Shown here: piece by piece, positions 1 through 8,111 of the stretch
Numbering within the stretch: the stretch's first letter is position 1
Layout of the letters: each line of letters begins with the position of its first letter
Assembly (NCBI GenBank): GCA_001556125.1
Contig: LSIG01000126.1
Location: forward strand, 1-38,856
Length of the DNA stretch: 38,856 bases
From: Rhizobiales bacterium CCH10-E5
GTDB taxonomy: Bacteria; Pseudomonadota; Alphaproteobacteria; Rhizobiales; Beijerinckiaceae
Reading direction: 5' to 3'
The notes under the pieces: model-generated
The model's input: only the letters and a program-made list of their open reading frames with translations
The model's database searches: none
What the model was told of the DNA's origin: nothing
Made by a program: the position numbers and the translations under genes

Positions 1-51
1 CCCCTTGGAATCACGAGTGCCCCAGTCGCTCAACCCTTTCGGGACGGGCTC
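1..51 (-). mobile_element. Terminal fragment of an IS5-family-like insertion sequence
   Basis: Read on the minus strand, the end begins GAGCCCGTCCCGAAAGGG, which looks like the terminal inverted repeat of IS5-family (IS1031-type) elements. The three bases just outside it (52-54) read TGA, fitting the TNA target duplicated by that subgroup. The coding frame of an ssuA-like gene is normal up to this point and nonsense beyond it. No transposase is visible because the window starts inside the element. The family call rests on remembered terminal-repeat style, not on a match to a named element. Confidence 0.5.
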
Positions 52-509
52 TCAGCCAGCGCCCGGACGAGGAAGATATGCGGGTCGGTGCCGCGTGTGA
101 CGGCGACGCGCTTGCCCTTGAGGTCGGCGACCTTGGTGATCTCGCTCTTGGCGCCGGTGACGAGCGCCGTCCATTCCGGCCGCGAATAGACGTAGATCGA
201 CTTGATCGGGTTGCCGTTGATCTTGCCGATCAGCGCGGCGGCGCCGGCGGTCGAGCCGAAATCGAGCGAGCCTGCGTTCAGGAACTCCAGCGCCTTGTTC
301 GATCCGGCGGACTGGACCCAGCGCACGGTGATGCCGTCGGCGGCCAGTGCCTTTTCGAGGATGCCGCTGTCCTTCAGCACGAGGCTGACGGGATTGTAGG
401 TCGCGAAGTCGATGCGGATTTCCTTCGGCGCCTGCGCAAAGGCTTGTCCGGCAGACAGAACGAGCGAGGCGGCGAGTCCGGCGATAGCGAGACGGCGGGA
501 AATGGTCAT
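30..509 (-). pseudogene. Aliphatic-sulfonate/nitrate-type ABC transporter substrate-binding protein, truncated by IS
   Basis: The start at 509 is preceded by AAAGGGA. Residues 1-25 form a signal peptide ending in GQAFAQA, so the mature protein would be periplasmic. The mature part has the SsuA/TauA/NMT1-like fold: IRIDFATYNP near the N terminus, a segment like GSNKALEFLNAGSLDFGSTA, and VADLKGKRVAVTRGTDPH. Such proteins capture sulfonates or similar small oxyanions for an ABC importer. About 150 native residues remain of the usual 310-330. After ALAE the frame runs into the IS end (SPSRKG, then stop), so the C-terminal lobe is missing and the product should not work. The substrate cannot be told from this half. 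No permease or ATPase gene lies inside the window; they may lie beyond the left edge. Confidence 0.75.
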
Positions 510-734
510 TCGTGGTCCCTTTCGATGCGCGAAGGGACCGAGCGACAGGTTGGCGCCCATGCCCCACGCTTTAGCTGCACTTGTTTCGCGCCCGCAAGCT
601 GGTGGCTCAAATCGGCGCGTATCCGCCTTGTAGGTCCATTCGTTCTGTATGTCAAACAGGACATGGCGTGATGTTGTTTGTGGTATTTCACGTACATTCT
701 CTGCTATTTAAACTTCTTTGCGAATCTCCTCCCC

Positions 735-3602
735 ATGCTAACCAGCAGAACGGCCCCGCGCCGGGCACCCCAGCAAGCGAGGTCAGGGCTGGTGTCATCC
801 TCTGCCGATCAGCCGGCTCTCGAACTCGACGCCGTTCTCGCCAATCCGCGCCGTGCCATGGCTCCGCTGCTGGCCGGCGTGGCGGCTGCGCCCGCGCCCC
901 AGGCGCGTCCCGCCCTCGTTGCGGCGCTGCGCGACGTCCTCGATCAAGGGCTCGACTCCGCAAGGAGCCTGCTGCAGCGGCCGCGCCATGGTCTGGTCTG
1001 CGCCCAGCACCTGTCTGCCGTGATGGACGCCATCGTCGGCTGCCTGCACGTGGCGGCGACCGAGCTGTTCTATCCCGCGCAGAACCCGTCCCAGTCCGAG
1101 CGCATCGCCGTGGTGGCTGTCGGGGGCTATGGCCGCGGCACGCTGGCGCCGGGCTCGGATGTCGATCTGCTCTTCCTGTTCCCGCACAAGCAGACGGCCT
1201 GGGGCGAGAGCGTCGTCGAGGCGATGCTGTACCCTCTCTGGGACCTGAAACTGAAGGTCGGGCACTCCGTCCGCTCGCTCGACGACTGCGTGCGCGAGGC
1301 GCGTGCGGACATGACGATCCGCACGGCAATGCTGGAAGCGCGCTTCGTCGCGGGCGACGTGATGCTGTTCCATGATCTCGTCAGGCGCTTCGGCGCAGAG
1401 GTCGTGGAGGGAACCGCCCCGGCCTTCACCGAGGCCAAGCTGCAGGAGCGCGAGACGCGCGTTCGCCGCGCCGGAACCTCGCGCTATCTGGTCGAGCCCA
1501 ACGTCAAGGACGGCAAGGGCGGCCTGCGCGATCTCAACACGCTGTTCTGGATCGCCAAATACGCCTACCGCGTCAACGACGCTCGCGAGCTCGTCGCGGC
1601 CGGGCTGTTCGACCGCAAGGAACTGCTGATGTTCCAGCGTTCGGAAGAGTTCCTCTGGCGCGTTCGCTGCTGGATGCATTTCATCACCGGCCGGGCCGAG
1701 GAGCGGCTGTCCTTCGACCTGCAGCGACAGGTCGCGGCAGCGATCGGCTATGCTGGGCGCAGCGGCCAGGCGCCGGTCGAGCGCTTCATGAAGGCCTATT
1801 TCCTCGTCGCCAAGGATGTCGGCGACCTGACGGCGATCGTCTGCGCCGCGCTGGAAGCGCGTCAGCAGAAGCCGCGCGCCTCACTCTCCCGGCTGCTCGG
1901 CTCCTTCGCTAAGCGCAAGCGCGTGCGCGCGCTCGGCCATCCTGATTTCACGCTGAAGAGCCAGCGGCTCAACGTCGTCGATCCCGACGCCTTCCGGCGC
2001 GACCCGGTCAATCTGCTGCGGCTCTACGAGATCGCCAGCCGCGACGATCTCGCGATCCATCCCGAGGCCAGCCGGCTGGTGACACAGTCCCTGCGACTGG
2101 TGACGCCGCAGCTGCGCAACGATCCCGAGGCGAACCGCATCTTCCTGGAGATCCTCACGGCACGGCGCTCGCCCGAGGCGGTGCTGCGGCGGATGAACGA
2201 ATCCGGGCTGCTCGGCAAGTTCGTGCCGGATTTCGGCCGCGTCGTCGCGATGATGCAGTTCAACATGTATCATCACTACACGGTCGACGAGCATCTGATC
2301 CGCAGCATCGGCGTTCTCGCCGAGATCGATGCGGGCGTGCTCGAATCCGAGCACCCCCTCGCCAACGGCATCATGCCGACGATCACCAACCGGCGGGCGC
2401 TCTATGTCGCCCTGTTCCTGCACGACGTCGCCAAGGGGCGCATCGAGGATCATTCGATCGCCGGCGCCCGCATCGCCCGCAAGCTCGGTCCGCGGCTCGG
2501 CCTGACCGAAGGCCAGACCGAGACCGTGGCCTGGCTGGTCGAGCATCATCTCGACATGTCGACGGTGGCGCAGAGCCGGGATCTCGGCGACCCCAAGACG
2601 ATCGAAAGCTTCGCCGCGACGGTGCAGACGCTGGAGCGGCTGAAGCTCCTGCTCGTGCTGACGGTGGCCGACATCAAGGCGGTCGGCCCCGGCGTCTGGA
2701 ACGGCTGGAAGGGCCAGCTCCTGCGTACGCTCTATTACGAGACCGAGATCATGCTGGCCGGCGGTCATTCCGCGATCGAGCGCAAGGCACGGGTCGAGAA
2801 GAAGCAGGATGCCCTCAAGGAGCGGCTCTCGGACTGGGGCGACGCCGCACGCGACGCCTATCTCGCCCGCCACTACCCCGCCTACTGGATCAAGACCGAC
2901 GTCGGTCGGCAGGAGAAGCATGCCCGCTTCATGGTTCGCGCGGAGGCCGAAGGGCGCACCACCGCGACGCTGGTCGAGACCGACCAGTTTCGCGGCGTGA
3001 CCGAGCTCACCATCCTCGCGCCCGACCATCCGCGGCTGCTCGCCATCGTCACCGGCGCCTGCGCGGCCTCGGGCGGCAACATCGTCGACGCGCAGATCTT
3101 CACCACCACCGACGGGCTCGTGCTCGACACGATCTCGGTCTCGCGCGCTTTCGACCGCGACGACGACGAGTTGCGCCGCGCCGAGCGGATCGCGGCGGCG
3201 ATCGAGCGCGCGCTGAAGGGGGAGATCAAGATCGCCGATCTCGTCGCCCAGCGCCGGGCGCCGCCGCCGCGCGGCCAGACCTTCCAGGTCGCGCCCGAGG
3301 TCATCATCGACAACGTGCTGTCGGCCCGCCACACGGTGCTGGAGATCGCCGGGCTGGACAGGCCGGGCCTGCTCTACGATCTGACCACCGCGATCGGGAA
3401 GCTGAACCTCAACATCGCCTCGGCCCATATCGCGACTTTCGGCGAAAAGGCGGTCGACGTGTTCTATGTCACCGACCTGACGAATGCGAAGATCGTCTCG
3501 ACCGCAAGGCAGCTCGCCATCCGCAAGGCCTTGCTCGAAGTGTTCGAGCCGGAGGGAGAGAAGGCGGCCGCGACCCGGGCGCGAGCGCCGGCCCGCGCTT
3601 GA
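735..3602 (+). CDS. glnD: Bifunctional [protein-PII] uridylyltransferase / uridylyl-removing enzyme
   Basis: This is the nitrogen-status sensor that uridylylates PII proteins when glutamine is low and removes UMP when it is high, so controlling glutamine synthetase and Ntr genes. About 955 residues, normal for the family. Domains in order: nucleotidyltransferase with GGYGRG near residue 131 and SDVDLL near 142 (metal aspartates); GlnD linker with KDGKGGLRDL; HD hydrolase domain with HDVAKG near 563; two ACT domains starting near 755 (LTILAPDHPRLL) and 866 (LEIAGLDRPGLL), the glutamine sensors. All catalytic signatures are intact. The in-frame ATG at 735 is preferred over an upstream ATG at 678, which would add an unusual hydrophobic stretch. 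No strong ribosome site precedes 735, so the exact start is uncertain. grpE follows after 89 bases. Confidence 0.96.
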   Translation: MLTSRTAPRRAPQQARSGLVSSSADQPALELDAVLANPRRAMAPLLAGVAAAPAPQARPALVAALRDVLDQGLDSARSLLQRPRHGLVCAQHLSAVMDAIVGCLHVAATELFYPAQNPSQSERIAVVAVGGYGRGTLAPGSDVDLLFLFPHKQTAWGESVVEAMLYPLWDLKLKVGHSVRSLDDCVREARADMTIRTAMLEARFVAGDVMLFHDLVRRFGAEVVEGTAPAFTEAKLQERETRVRRAGTSRYLVEPNVKDGKGGLRDLNTLFWIAKYAYRVNDARELVAAGLFDRKELLMFQRSEEFLWRVRCWMHFITGRAEERLSFDLQRQVAAAIGYAGRSGQAPVERFMKAYFLVAKDVGDLTAIVCAALEARQQKPRASLSRLLGSFAKRKRVRALGHPDFTLKSQRLNVVDPDAFRRDPVNLLRLYEIASRDDLAIHPEASRLVTQSLRLVTPQLRNDPEANRIFLEILTARRSPEAVLRRMNESGLLGKFVPDFGRVVAMMQFNMYHHYTVDEHLIRSIGVLAEIDAGVLESEHPLANGIMPTITNRRALYVALFLHDVAKGRIEDHSIAGARIARKLGPRLGLTEGQTETVAWLVEHHLDMSTVAQSRDLGDPKTIESFAATVQTLERLKLLLVLTVADIKAVGPGVWNGWKGQLLRTLYYETEIMLAGGHSAIERKARVEKKQDALKERLSDWGDAARDAYLARHYPAYWIKTDVGRQEKHARFMVRAEAEGRTTATLVETDQFRGVTELTILAPDHPRLLAIVTGACAASGGNIVDAQIFTTTDGLVLDTISVSRAFDRDDDELRRAERIAAAIERALKGEIKIADLVAQRRAPPPRGQTFQVAPEVIIDNVLSARHTVLEIAGLDRPGLLYDLTTAIGKLNLNIASAHIATFGEKAVDVFYVTDLTNAKIVSTARQLAIRKALLEVFEPEGEKAAATRARAPARA

Positions 3603-3691
3603 TTTAACGCCCGACAAGCCCGATATCGGCCACGAACGCCGCCCGCCGCTCGCGCCTCGGCGGCCCTGATTTGCGAGAGTTGGAACACGCC

Positions 3692-4297
3692 ATGACGCAG
3701 AACCCTGCGACGGACAATCCGAACGCCGAGCCCGCCGTCGAGGAGGCCACCGCGCAGTCTCCCGAGGAAATCATCCAGGCGAATTTCGCCCGGATCGAGG
3801 CCGAGCGCGACGATCTGAAGGACAAGCTGCTGCGCACGCTGGCGGACATGGAGAATCTCCGCCGCCGCACCGAGCGCGAGATCGCCGACGCCAAGGCCTA
3901 TGCCGTAACGAGCTTCGCCCGCGACATGCTGGGCGCGGCCGACAATCTGCGCCGCGCGCTGGAAAGCCTGCCCGAGACCGCCCGCACGACCGAGGAGCCT
4001 GCCCTCAAGGGTCTGATCGAGGGCGTCGATCTGACCGAGCGCGACCTGCTGAAGACGCTCGAGCGCCATGGCGTCCGCAAGATCGATCCGCTGGGCGAGA
4101 AATTCGATCCGAACCTGCATCAGGCGATGTTCGAGGCGCCCGACGCCGAGATCGCCAAGGGCCTGGTCTCCAAGGTCGTCCAGTCCGGCTACAAGATCGG
4201 CGAGCGCGTGCTGCGCCCGGCGCTGGTCGGCGTGTCGGCCGGTGCGCCGAAGCCGCAGGCGGCCGAGGGCGGCGACAGCACTCCGACCACGCACTGA
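3692..4297 (+). CDS. grpE: Nucleotide exchange factor GrpE
   Basis: GrpE releases ADP from DnaK and lets the Hsp70 cycle turn over in the cytoplasm. The 201-residue protein has an acidic, disordered N terminus, a long coiled coil from about residue 25 to 75 containing LADMENLRRRTEREI, and the C-terminal beta domain with GVRKIDPLGEKFDPNLHQAM and GYKIGERVLRPALVGV. These are the hallmark GrpE segments and the length is typical. The ATG at 3692 is preferred; a TTG seven codons earlier is also in frame. It sits downstream of glnD on the same strand rather than next to hrcA or dnaK. I see no obvious heat-shock promoter in the 89-base gap. Its stop codon lies three bases before, and in the same frame as, the start of the next gene. 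Confidence 0.95.
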   Translation: MTQNPATDNPNAEPAVEEATAQSPEEIIQANFARIEAERDDLKDKLLRTLADMENLRRRTEREIADAKAYAVTSFARDMLGAADNLRRALESLPETARTTEEPALKGLIEGVDLTERDLLKTLERHGVRKIDPLGEKFDPNLHQAMFEAPDAEIAKGLVSKVVQSGYKIGERVLRPALVGVSAGAPKPQAAEGGDSTPTTH

Positions 4298-4300
4298 TCC

Positions 4301-4931
4301 GTGCTCGAGGCCGCCGGCGTCGCCGTCTTCGCGTTGACCGGCGCCCTCGTCGCCGCCCGCAAGGGCATGGATCCGTTCGGCTTCATCCTGCTCGCGACCG
4401 TCACCGGCGTCGGTGGCGGCACGCTGCGCGATCTCTTGCTCGGCCGACCGGTCGCCTGGGTCGAGGCACCACTGAGCGTCATCATCTGCACGGCGGTGGC
4501 TCTCTCGGCCTGGTTCATCGCCTATCTCCGCCCGGGCCGTATGGATAGCTGGAGCGCCAAGCGCCTGCTGATCTGGTCCGACGCGGCGGGGCTTGCCCTC
4601 TTTGCGGTCTCGGGAACGCAGAAAGCTCTGGCGGCGGGCGTGCCCCTGCTCTCGGCCGTTGCGCTGGGCGCCGTGACGGCGTCCTTCGGCGGCATCCTGC
4701 GCGATATCCTCGCCGGCGACCGCGCCATGGTGCTGTGGAGCCGCGACTTCTATGTCACCGCCGCCGCGGCGGGTGCCGGGGCGGCGGTGACATAGAAGTC
4801 GCGGCTCGACGGGCTTCAGCGCGCCCCTCGTCATGCTCGGCGGGCTTGCGGCCGGGTTCGGCCTTCGTGCGGGCTCGATCCTGCTCGGCTGGTCATTCCC
4901 GAACCTGCCGGGTTCGAACGACTCGCGCTGA
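4301..4931 (+). pseudogene. Trimeric intracellular cation (TRIC) channel family protein, frame broken by a fold-back repeat
   Basis: TRIC/UPF0126 membrane proteins are about 205 residues with seven helices and a repeated motif. Both motif copies are here: GVGGGTLRDLLLG (repeat 1) and FGGILRDILAGD (repeat 2). The first frame starts at GTG 4301, three bases after the grpE stop and in the same frame, and ends early at TAG 4793-4795 after LWSRDFYVTAAAAGAG. The missing C terminus (GFSAPLVMLGG, then AAGFGLRAGSILLGW) is found in the +1 frame from about 4809 to TGA 4929-4931. The break coincides with a perfect 28-bp inverted repeat at 4738-4807. The truncated product would lose its last helix. It is either a real pseudogene or an assembly error. 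No ribosome site precedes the GTG, so it probably depends on coupling to grpE. Confidence 0.8.
4738..4807. repeat. Perfect 28-bp inverted repeat with 14-base spacer inside the TRIC gene
   Basis: Left arm 4738-4765 (begins GAGCCGCGACTTC) and right arm 4780-4807 (ends GAAGTCGCGGCTC) are exact reverse complements; the spacer is 4766-4779. The left arm encodes the expected protein segment WSRDFYVTAA. The right arm is its mirror image, shifts the frame and brings in the TAG stop. This is the pattern expected from templated strand switching during replication, or from a fold-back assembly error. Confidence 0.97.
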
Positions 4932-4943
4932 GCCCGCGCTCAG
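4928..4943. terminator. Compact hairpin shared by convergent TRIC and alkB genes
   Basis: CTGAGC (4928-4933), loop CCGC, GCTCAG (4938-4943). The TGA stops of both the plus-strand TRIC tail and the minus-strand alkB lie inside the stem. There is no clear T-tract on either side, so the terminator function is only suggested by position. Confidence 0.35.
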
Positions 4944-5563
4944 GCTGGCGGCTTCGTCACGCGGCGCAAGGTCAGGTTGATCCGCCCGCCCTGCGGCAGC
5001 AGCGCCGAGGAGCCGGCGAGGATACGGTCGATGCCGTGATAGGCGAGCCGCGCCTCGCCGCCGAAGAGCAGCGCATCGCCCGAGGCCAGCTTCAGCGAGA
5101 CCGTCTTGCCGCCGCGCTGTGTCCCGCCGATGCGGAAGACCGCCGTGTCGCCGAGCGAGAGCGAGAGCACGGGGGCGTCGAATTCCTGCTCGTCGCGGTC
5201 CTGATGCAGACCCATCCGCGCGTCGGCCGCATAGAAATTGACGAGGCAGGCCTCGGGCTCGTGCGGATAGGAGGCGAGATCGCGCCAGGCTTGCGTCAGG
5301 ACGTCCGGCATCGGCGGCCAGGGCTCGCCGGTCACGGGATGGAGCGGCTGGTAGCGGTATCCCGTCTCGTCCGAGACCCAGCCGAGCGTGCCGCAATTCG
5401 TCATGCGGACCGAGAAGGGCTTGCCGGTCTTCGGCATGCGCGGCTGGAAGAAAGGCGCCTGCGCCGCGACCGCGCGCAGATCCGCCACCAATGCAGCCTG
5501 CGCCTCCGGCCCGAGATAGCCAGGCCAGTGGACGACGCCGGGCGCGACGGCGAGGCGCGTCAT
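4940..5563 (-). CDS. alkB: Alpha-ketoglutarate-dependent DNA repair dioxygenase AlkB
   Basis: AlkB removes methyl groups from 1-methyladenine and 3-methylcytosine in DNA by oxidative demethylation with Fe(II) and 2-oxoglutarate. At 207 residues it is close to the usual length. The iron ligands are visible: H120 and D122 in HQDRDE and H176 in AYHGIDRI. The 2-oxoglutarate-binding arginines are R194 and R200 in RINLTLRR. Upstream motifs RMTNCGTLGWVSD and YRYQPLHP match bacterial AlkB. The gene starts 12 bases after the dapB stop on the same strand, so the two are probably co-transcribed. No Ada-type regulator is nearby. Its stop codon overlaps the hairpin shared with the TRIC gene. Confidence 0.94.
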   Translation of the reverse strand: MTRLAVAPGVVHWPGYLGPEAQAALVADLRAVAAQAPFFQPRMPKTGKPFSVRMTNCGTLGWVSDETGYRYQPLHPVTGEPWPPMPDVLTQAWRDLASYPHEPEACLVNFYAADARMGLHQDRDEQEFDAPVLSLSLGDTAVFRIGGTQRGGKTVSLKLASGDALLFGGEARLAYHGIDRILAGSSALLPQGGRINLTLRRVTKPPA

Positions 5564-5575
5564 CGCAGCCGCCGC

Positions 5576-6391
5576 TCAGAGGCTGTCGAGCCCAAGGACA
5601 TCGGCCATGGAATAGAGCCCCGGCGCCCGCCCGCGGCCCCACAGCGCCGCCTTGACCGCCCCCTGCGCGAAGAGCCCGCGATCCTCGGCGAGATGGGCGA
5701 GTTCGAGCCGCTCGCCCGCGCCCGCGAAGATGACCTTGTGCTCGCCCACGACAGTGCCGCCGCGCAGGGTCGCAAATCCGATCGTGCCGGGCACGCGGGC
5801 ACCGGTCTGCCCGTCACGAACCGCCACGCGCTCCTGCGCCAGATCGACCTCCCGGCCCGCCGCAGCCGCCTCGCCGAGGAGAACCGCCGTCCCGGAAGGC
5901 GCATCGACCTTCATGCGGTGATGCATCTCGACGATCTCGATGTCCCAGTCGGTGCCCAGCGTCGCCGCGACCTTGCGCACCAGCGCGGCGAGAAGATTGA
6001 CGCCCAGGCTCATATTGCCGGAGCGGACGATGGCGGTGTCGCGCGCCGCCTCGGCGAGCCTCGCCAGATGGGACGGTTCGAGCCCGGTCGTGCCGACGAT
6101 GTGTGCAATGCGGGTCCGCGCCGCCAGCGCCGCGAAGGCCATGGTCGCGTCCGGCGTGGTGAAATCCAGCACGCCGTCGGCTGCGGCGAAGGCCGCCGCC
6201 GCATCGTCCGTGACCGGAATGCCGTTGGCCGGCAGCCCTGCGAGCAGCCCTGAGTCCTGCCCGAGATGGGGCGAGCCCGGCCGCTCGACCGCCGCCGACA
6301 GCGTACAGCCCGGGGCGTCGTGGATGGCCCGCAACAGCATGCGGCCCATCCGGCCGGCGGCTCCGACGACGACGAGGCGCATGTCCGACAT
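5576..6391 (-). CDS. dapB: 4-hydroxy-tetrahydrodipicolinate reductase
   Basis: DapB reduces 4-hydroxy-tetrahydrodipicolinate with NAD(P)H in the diaminopimelate/lysine pathway, supplying cell-wall cross-links. The 271-residue protein begins with a Rossmann loop [10 protein letters not shown]. It carries the catalytic signature [15 protein letters not shown] with H157, H158 and K161, and ends with the usual HKVIFAG and [14 protein letters not shown] segments. The start at 6391 ([10 protein letters not shown]) has TGGAGA upstream. A nearer ATG at 6382 is also possible. alkB follows in the same direction. Confidence 0.96.
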   Translation of the reverse strand: MSDMRLVVVGAAGRMGRMLLRAIHDAPGCTLSAAVERPGSPHLGQDSGLLAGLPANGIPVTDDAAAAFAAADGVLDFTTPDATMAFAALAARTRIAHIVGTTGLEPSHLARLAEAARDTAIVRSGNMSLGVNLLAALVRKVAATLGTDWDIEIVEMHHRMKVDAPSGTAVLLGEAAAAGREVDLAQERVAVRDGQTGARVPGTIGFATLRGGTVVGEHKVIFAGAGERLELAHLAEDRGLFAQGAVKAALWGRGRAPGLYSMADVLGLDSL

Positions 6392-6499
6392 CAGGCGAAT
6401 CTCCAAAGCGTGTCGTTCCAAGGCAGCACAGACCGCCCGATCGCAGGAGTCCGCCTATAGGCTGGATCGGGCGGGCGCGACACCCGAAACCGCACAACG

Positions 6500-6526
6500 A
6501 AAAACGGCCGGGTCGCCCCGGCCGTT
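6500..6526 (-). terminator. Rho-independent terminator of the Tim44-like gene
   Basis: A perfect 10-bp stem AACGGCCGGG (6503-6512) and CCCGGCCGTT (6517-6526) with a 4-base loop. On the minus strand it is followed directly by five T residues. It lies 21 bases past the stop codon at 6548. Confidence 0.85.
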
Positions 6527-6547
6527 CGGATGTCGTGTTCGAGAGGC

Positions 6548-7549
6548 TCAGGCGGCCTGCTGGATCGCCGAGAGCTTCCACGGGCCGCCGCGCCTGCGCA
6601 CGAAGGTCCAATACTCCGAGACTTCCTGAGGCACCGTGGCGCTGCCGTCCACGACCTTGCCGCTGGAACGCTCGTAGAGCGCGTTGATCAGGCTGAAGCG
6701 CATCGCGACGGTGGCATAATCGAAGCCCTCCTCGGTCCAAGCTTCCGAGAGGTCGCCCTGGAGCAGCTTCACGTCGGAGACGCGGTCGACCACGCCCTTG
6801 CGCACATTGGCGGTCAGGTCGTCGTCGAAATAGCCGAACATCTCGTCGGTCACACGTTCGCGCAGGCCCTTCTCGTCCTCGTTCGAATAGGCGGCGTTGA
6901 TCTCGCCCAGGAGCCGCTCGAAGTCATTGAAGTCCTGCCCCGTCAGTTCGATCGGGGTCGTCTGGGCCGCAGCAGGAGCAGCCGCGGCGGCGGCGCCGAG
7001 GCCCCCCGCCATGGCGCCGACCGGAGCGGCCGAACGCGGCTGGGGCTGCATCGTCTCACGCGACAGCGGCGCGCCTGCGGTGGCGAGCTGCGGCTCGGAG
7101 CGACGGCGGAAGAAGCGCACCGCCAGCCAGATCACGCCGCCGATCAAGGCGAGCTGGAGCAGGAAGCCGACGATGCCGGCCAGCGAAGCGAGGCCGCTGA
7201 AGAAGCCGGAGCCGGACAGCAGGCCGAACAGGCCGGCGCCGAGCAGGCCGGCGCCGAGGCCCATCATCAGGCTGCGGGCCATCGAGGGGCGCGCGGCCTG
7301 GGCGGCAGCGGCCGCCGCGCCCGCGGCCGGAGCGGCCTGCGCCGGCGAAGGCTGCGCGCTGCGCTGGAAGGGCTGGGCGCCATTGGGCGTTGTGTCGGTG
7401 CGCATGGGCGCCGCTTCGGTCCGGGAGCCGCGGCTCCCGACACCTCCCTTGCCGCCCGGGCGCGCTTCGGCCAGCACGGGCACGAGGAGCAGAGCACCAG
7501 CGAGTACGGCGACGACACGACCACGACGGGCGAGCGAGATCAGAGACAT
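6548..7549 (-). CDS. Tim44-like domain membrane protein (TimA type)
   Basis: A 333-residue protein related to the C-terminal domain of mitochondrial Tim44 and to alphaproteobacterial TimA. Residues 1-28 form a signal or anchor ending in VLAEA. Then come a low-complexity Gly/Ala/Pro/Gln stretch to about 88, a glycine-rich hydrophobic segment 91-116, and a transmembrane helix at about 119-147 followed by FFRRR. The Tim44-like region (about 205-330) includes DFNDFERLLGEINAAYSNED and a C-terminal EYWTFVRRRGGPWKLSAIQQ. Bacterial homologues are peripheral inner-membrane proteins of uncertain role; import-motor function is known only for mitochondria. The ATG at 7549 has a GGAGGAACC ribosome site, and a terminator follows the stop. 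It is probably a single-gene transcript. Confidence 0.85.
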   Translation of the reverse strand: MSLISLARRGRVVAVLAGALLLVPVLAEARPGGKGGVGSRGSRTEAAPMRTDTTPNGAQPFQRSAQPSPAQAAPAAGAAAAAAQAARPSMARSLMMGLGAGLLGAGLFGLLSGSGFFSGLASLAGIVGFLLQLALIGGVIWLAVRFFRRRSEPQLATAGAPLSRETMQPQPRSAAPVGAMAGGLGAAAAAAPAAAQTTPIELTGQDFNDFERLLGEINAAYSNEDEKGLRERVTDEMFGYFDDDLTANVRKGVVDRVSDVKLLQGDLSEAWTEEGFDYATVAMRFSLINALYERSSGKVVDGSATVPQEVSEYWTFVRRRGGPWKLSAIQQAA

Positions 7550-7559
7550 GGTTCCTCCC

Positions 7560-7578
7560 AGAGCCCCCCTTGGGCTCT
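7560..7578 (-). promoter_or_regulatory. Hairpin in the leader of the Tim44-like gene
   Basis: AGAGCCC (7560-7566) and GGGCTCT (7572-7578) form a 7-bp stem with a 5-base loop. It ends only about 10 bases before the GGAGG ribosome site of the gene starting at 7549. It could affect mRNA stability or translation; that is inference from position. Confidence 0.25.
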
Positions 7579-7746
7579 CTACGTGGGAATATGGGGCATG
7601 CGTTCTGGTTCTGCAAGACGCACGCGACTAAGCGCCTGCGAGTACACAATAATATGAAACATAAGATCTCTGGGATGCGGTGGCCGAACATGTTAGACTG
7701 GCGGCAATGGCGCTGCAGACGACCTTTCGTTTCGCAGGAGCGAGAT

Positions 7747-8070
7747 ATGACTGCTTTCAATGCCGCGGTCGCCGCGACAACACGCAGATCGCGAAGAATT
7801 CTCCCGACGTCGCACGTGTTTTTCATGACCTTGGCGATGATCGGCTTGCCCTTCTCGGGCTTGGCCGCCGAACCGGCCATCCCGCTCGATCCCCCCCGGC
7901 AGGCCCAGGCGCCCGAACCGCTCTGCTTCTGCTGGAATGACGGGCGCAAGATCGCCGAGGGCAGCACCGCCTGCATCCGCACCACCCAGGGGCGACGCAT
8001 GGCGCTGTGCGGACGGGTGATCAACATGATGTCCTGGCAGGTGACGGAGAACCCCTGTCCCGAGAGCTGA
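7747..8070 (+). CDS. Small secreted cysteine-containing protein, function unknown
   Basis: A 107-residue protein that I do not recognise. The ATG at 7747 follows CAGGAGCGAGAT, a good ribosome site. The N terminus is basic (TTRRSRR) and is followed by a hydrophobic segment with a likely cleavage after SGLAA, so the product is predicted to be exported. The mature part of about 65 residues starts Pro-rich and contains four cysteines in the pattern CFCW, ACI, LCG, NPC, plus conserved-looking RGV/NMMSWQV positions. Two disulfides are possible. It lies alone between the divergent Tim44-like gene and a hairpin at 8112-8140. Confidence 0.65.
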   Translation: MTAFNAAVAATTRRSRRILPTSHVFFMTLAMIGLPFSGLAAEPAIPLDPPRQAQAPEPLCFCWNDGRKIAEGSTACIRTTQGRRMALCGRVINMMSWQVTENPCPES

Positions 8071-8111
8071 GCAGGCCTGCGACGACACGAGAGCACGGCT
8101 CCAAAACGGCA

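Noticed and set aside
1881..3617. A 578-codon minus-strand frame opposite glnD
   Set aside because: The product is low-complexity Arg/Gly/Asp-rich with no domain, while GlnD on the other strand is fully conserved.
4738..4807. The 28-bp inverted repeat as a transcription terminator
   Set aside because: It lies inside conserved coding sequence before the real C terminus and lacks a T-tract. Mutation or assembly error explains it better.
4905..4925. GGTTCGAACGACT, reminiscent of a tRNA T-loop
   Set aside because: It lies within the TRIC C-terminal coding region, and no acceptor or anticodon stem can be drawn around it.
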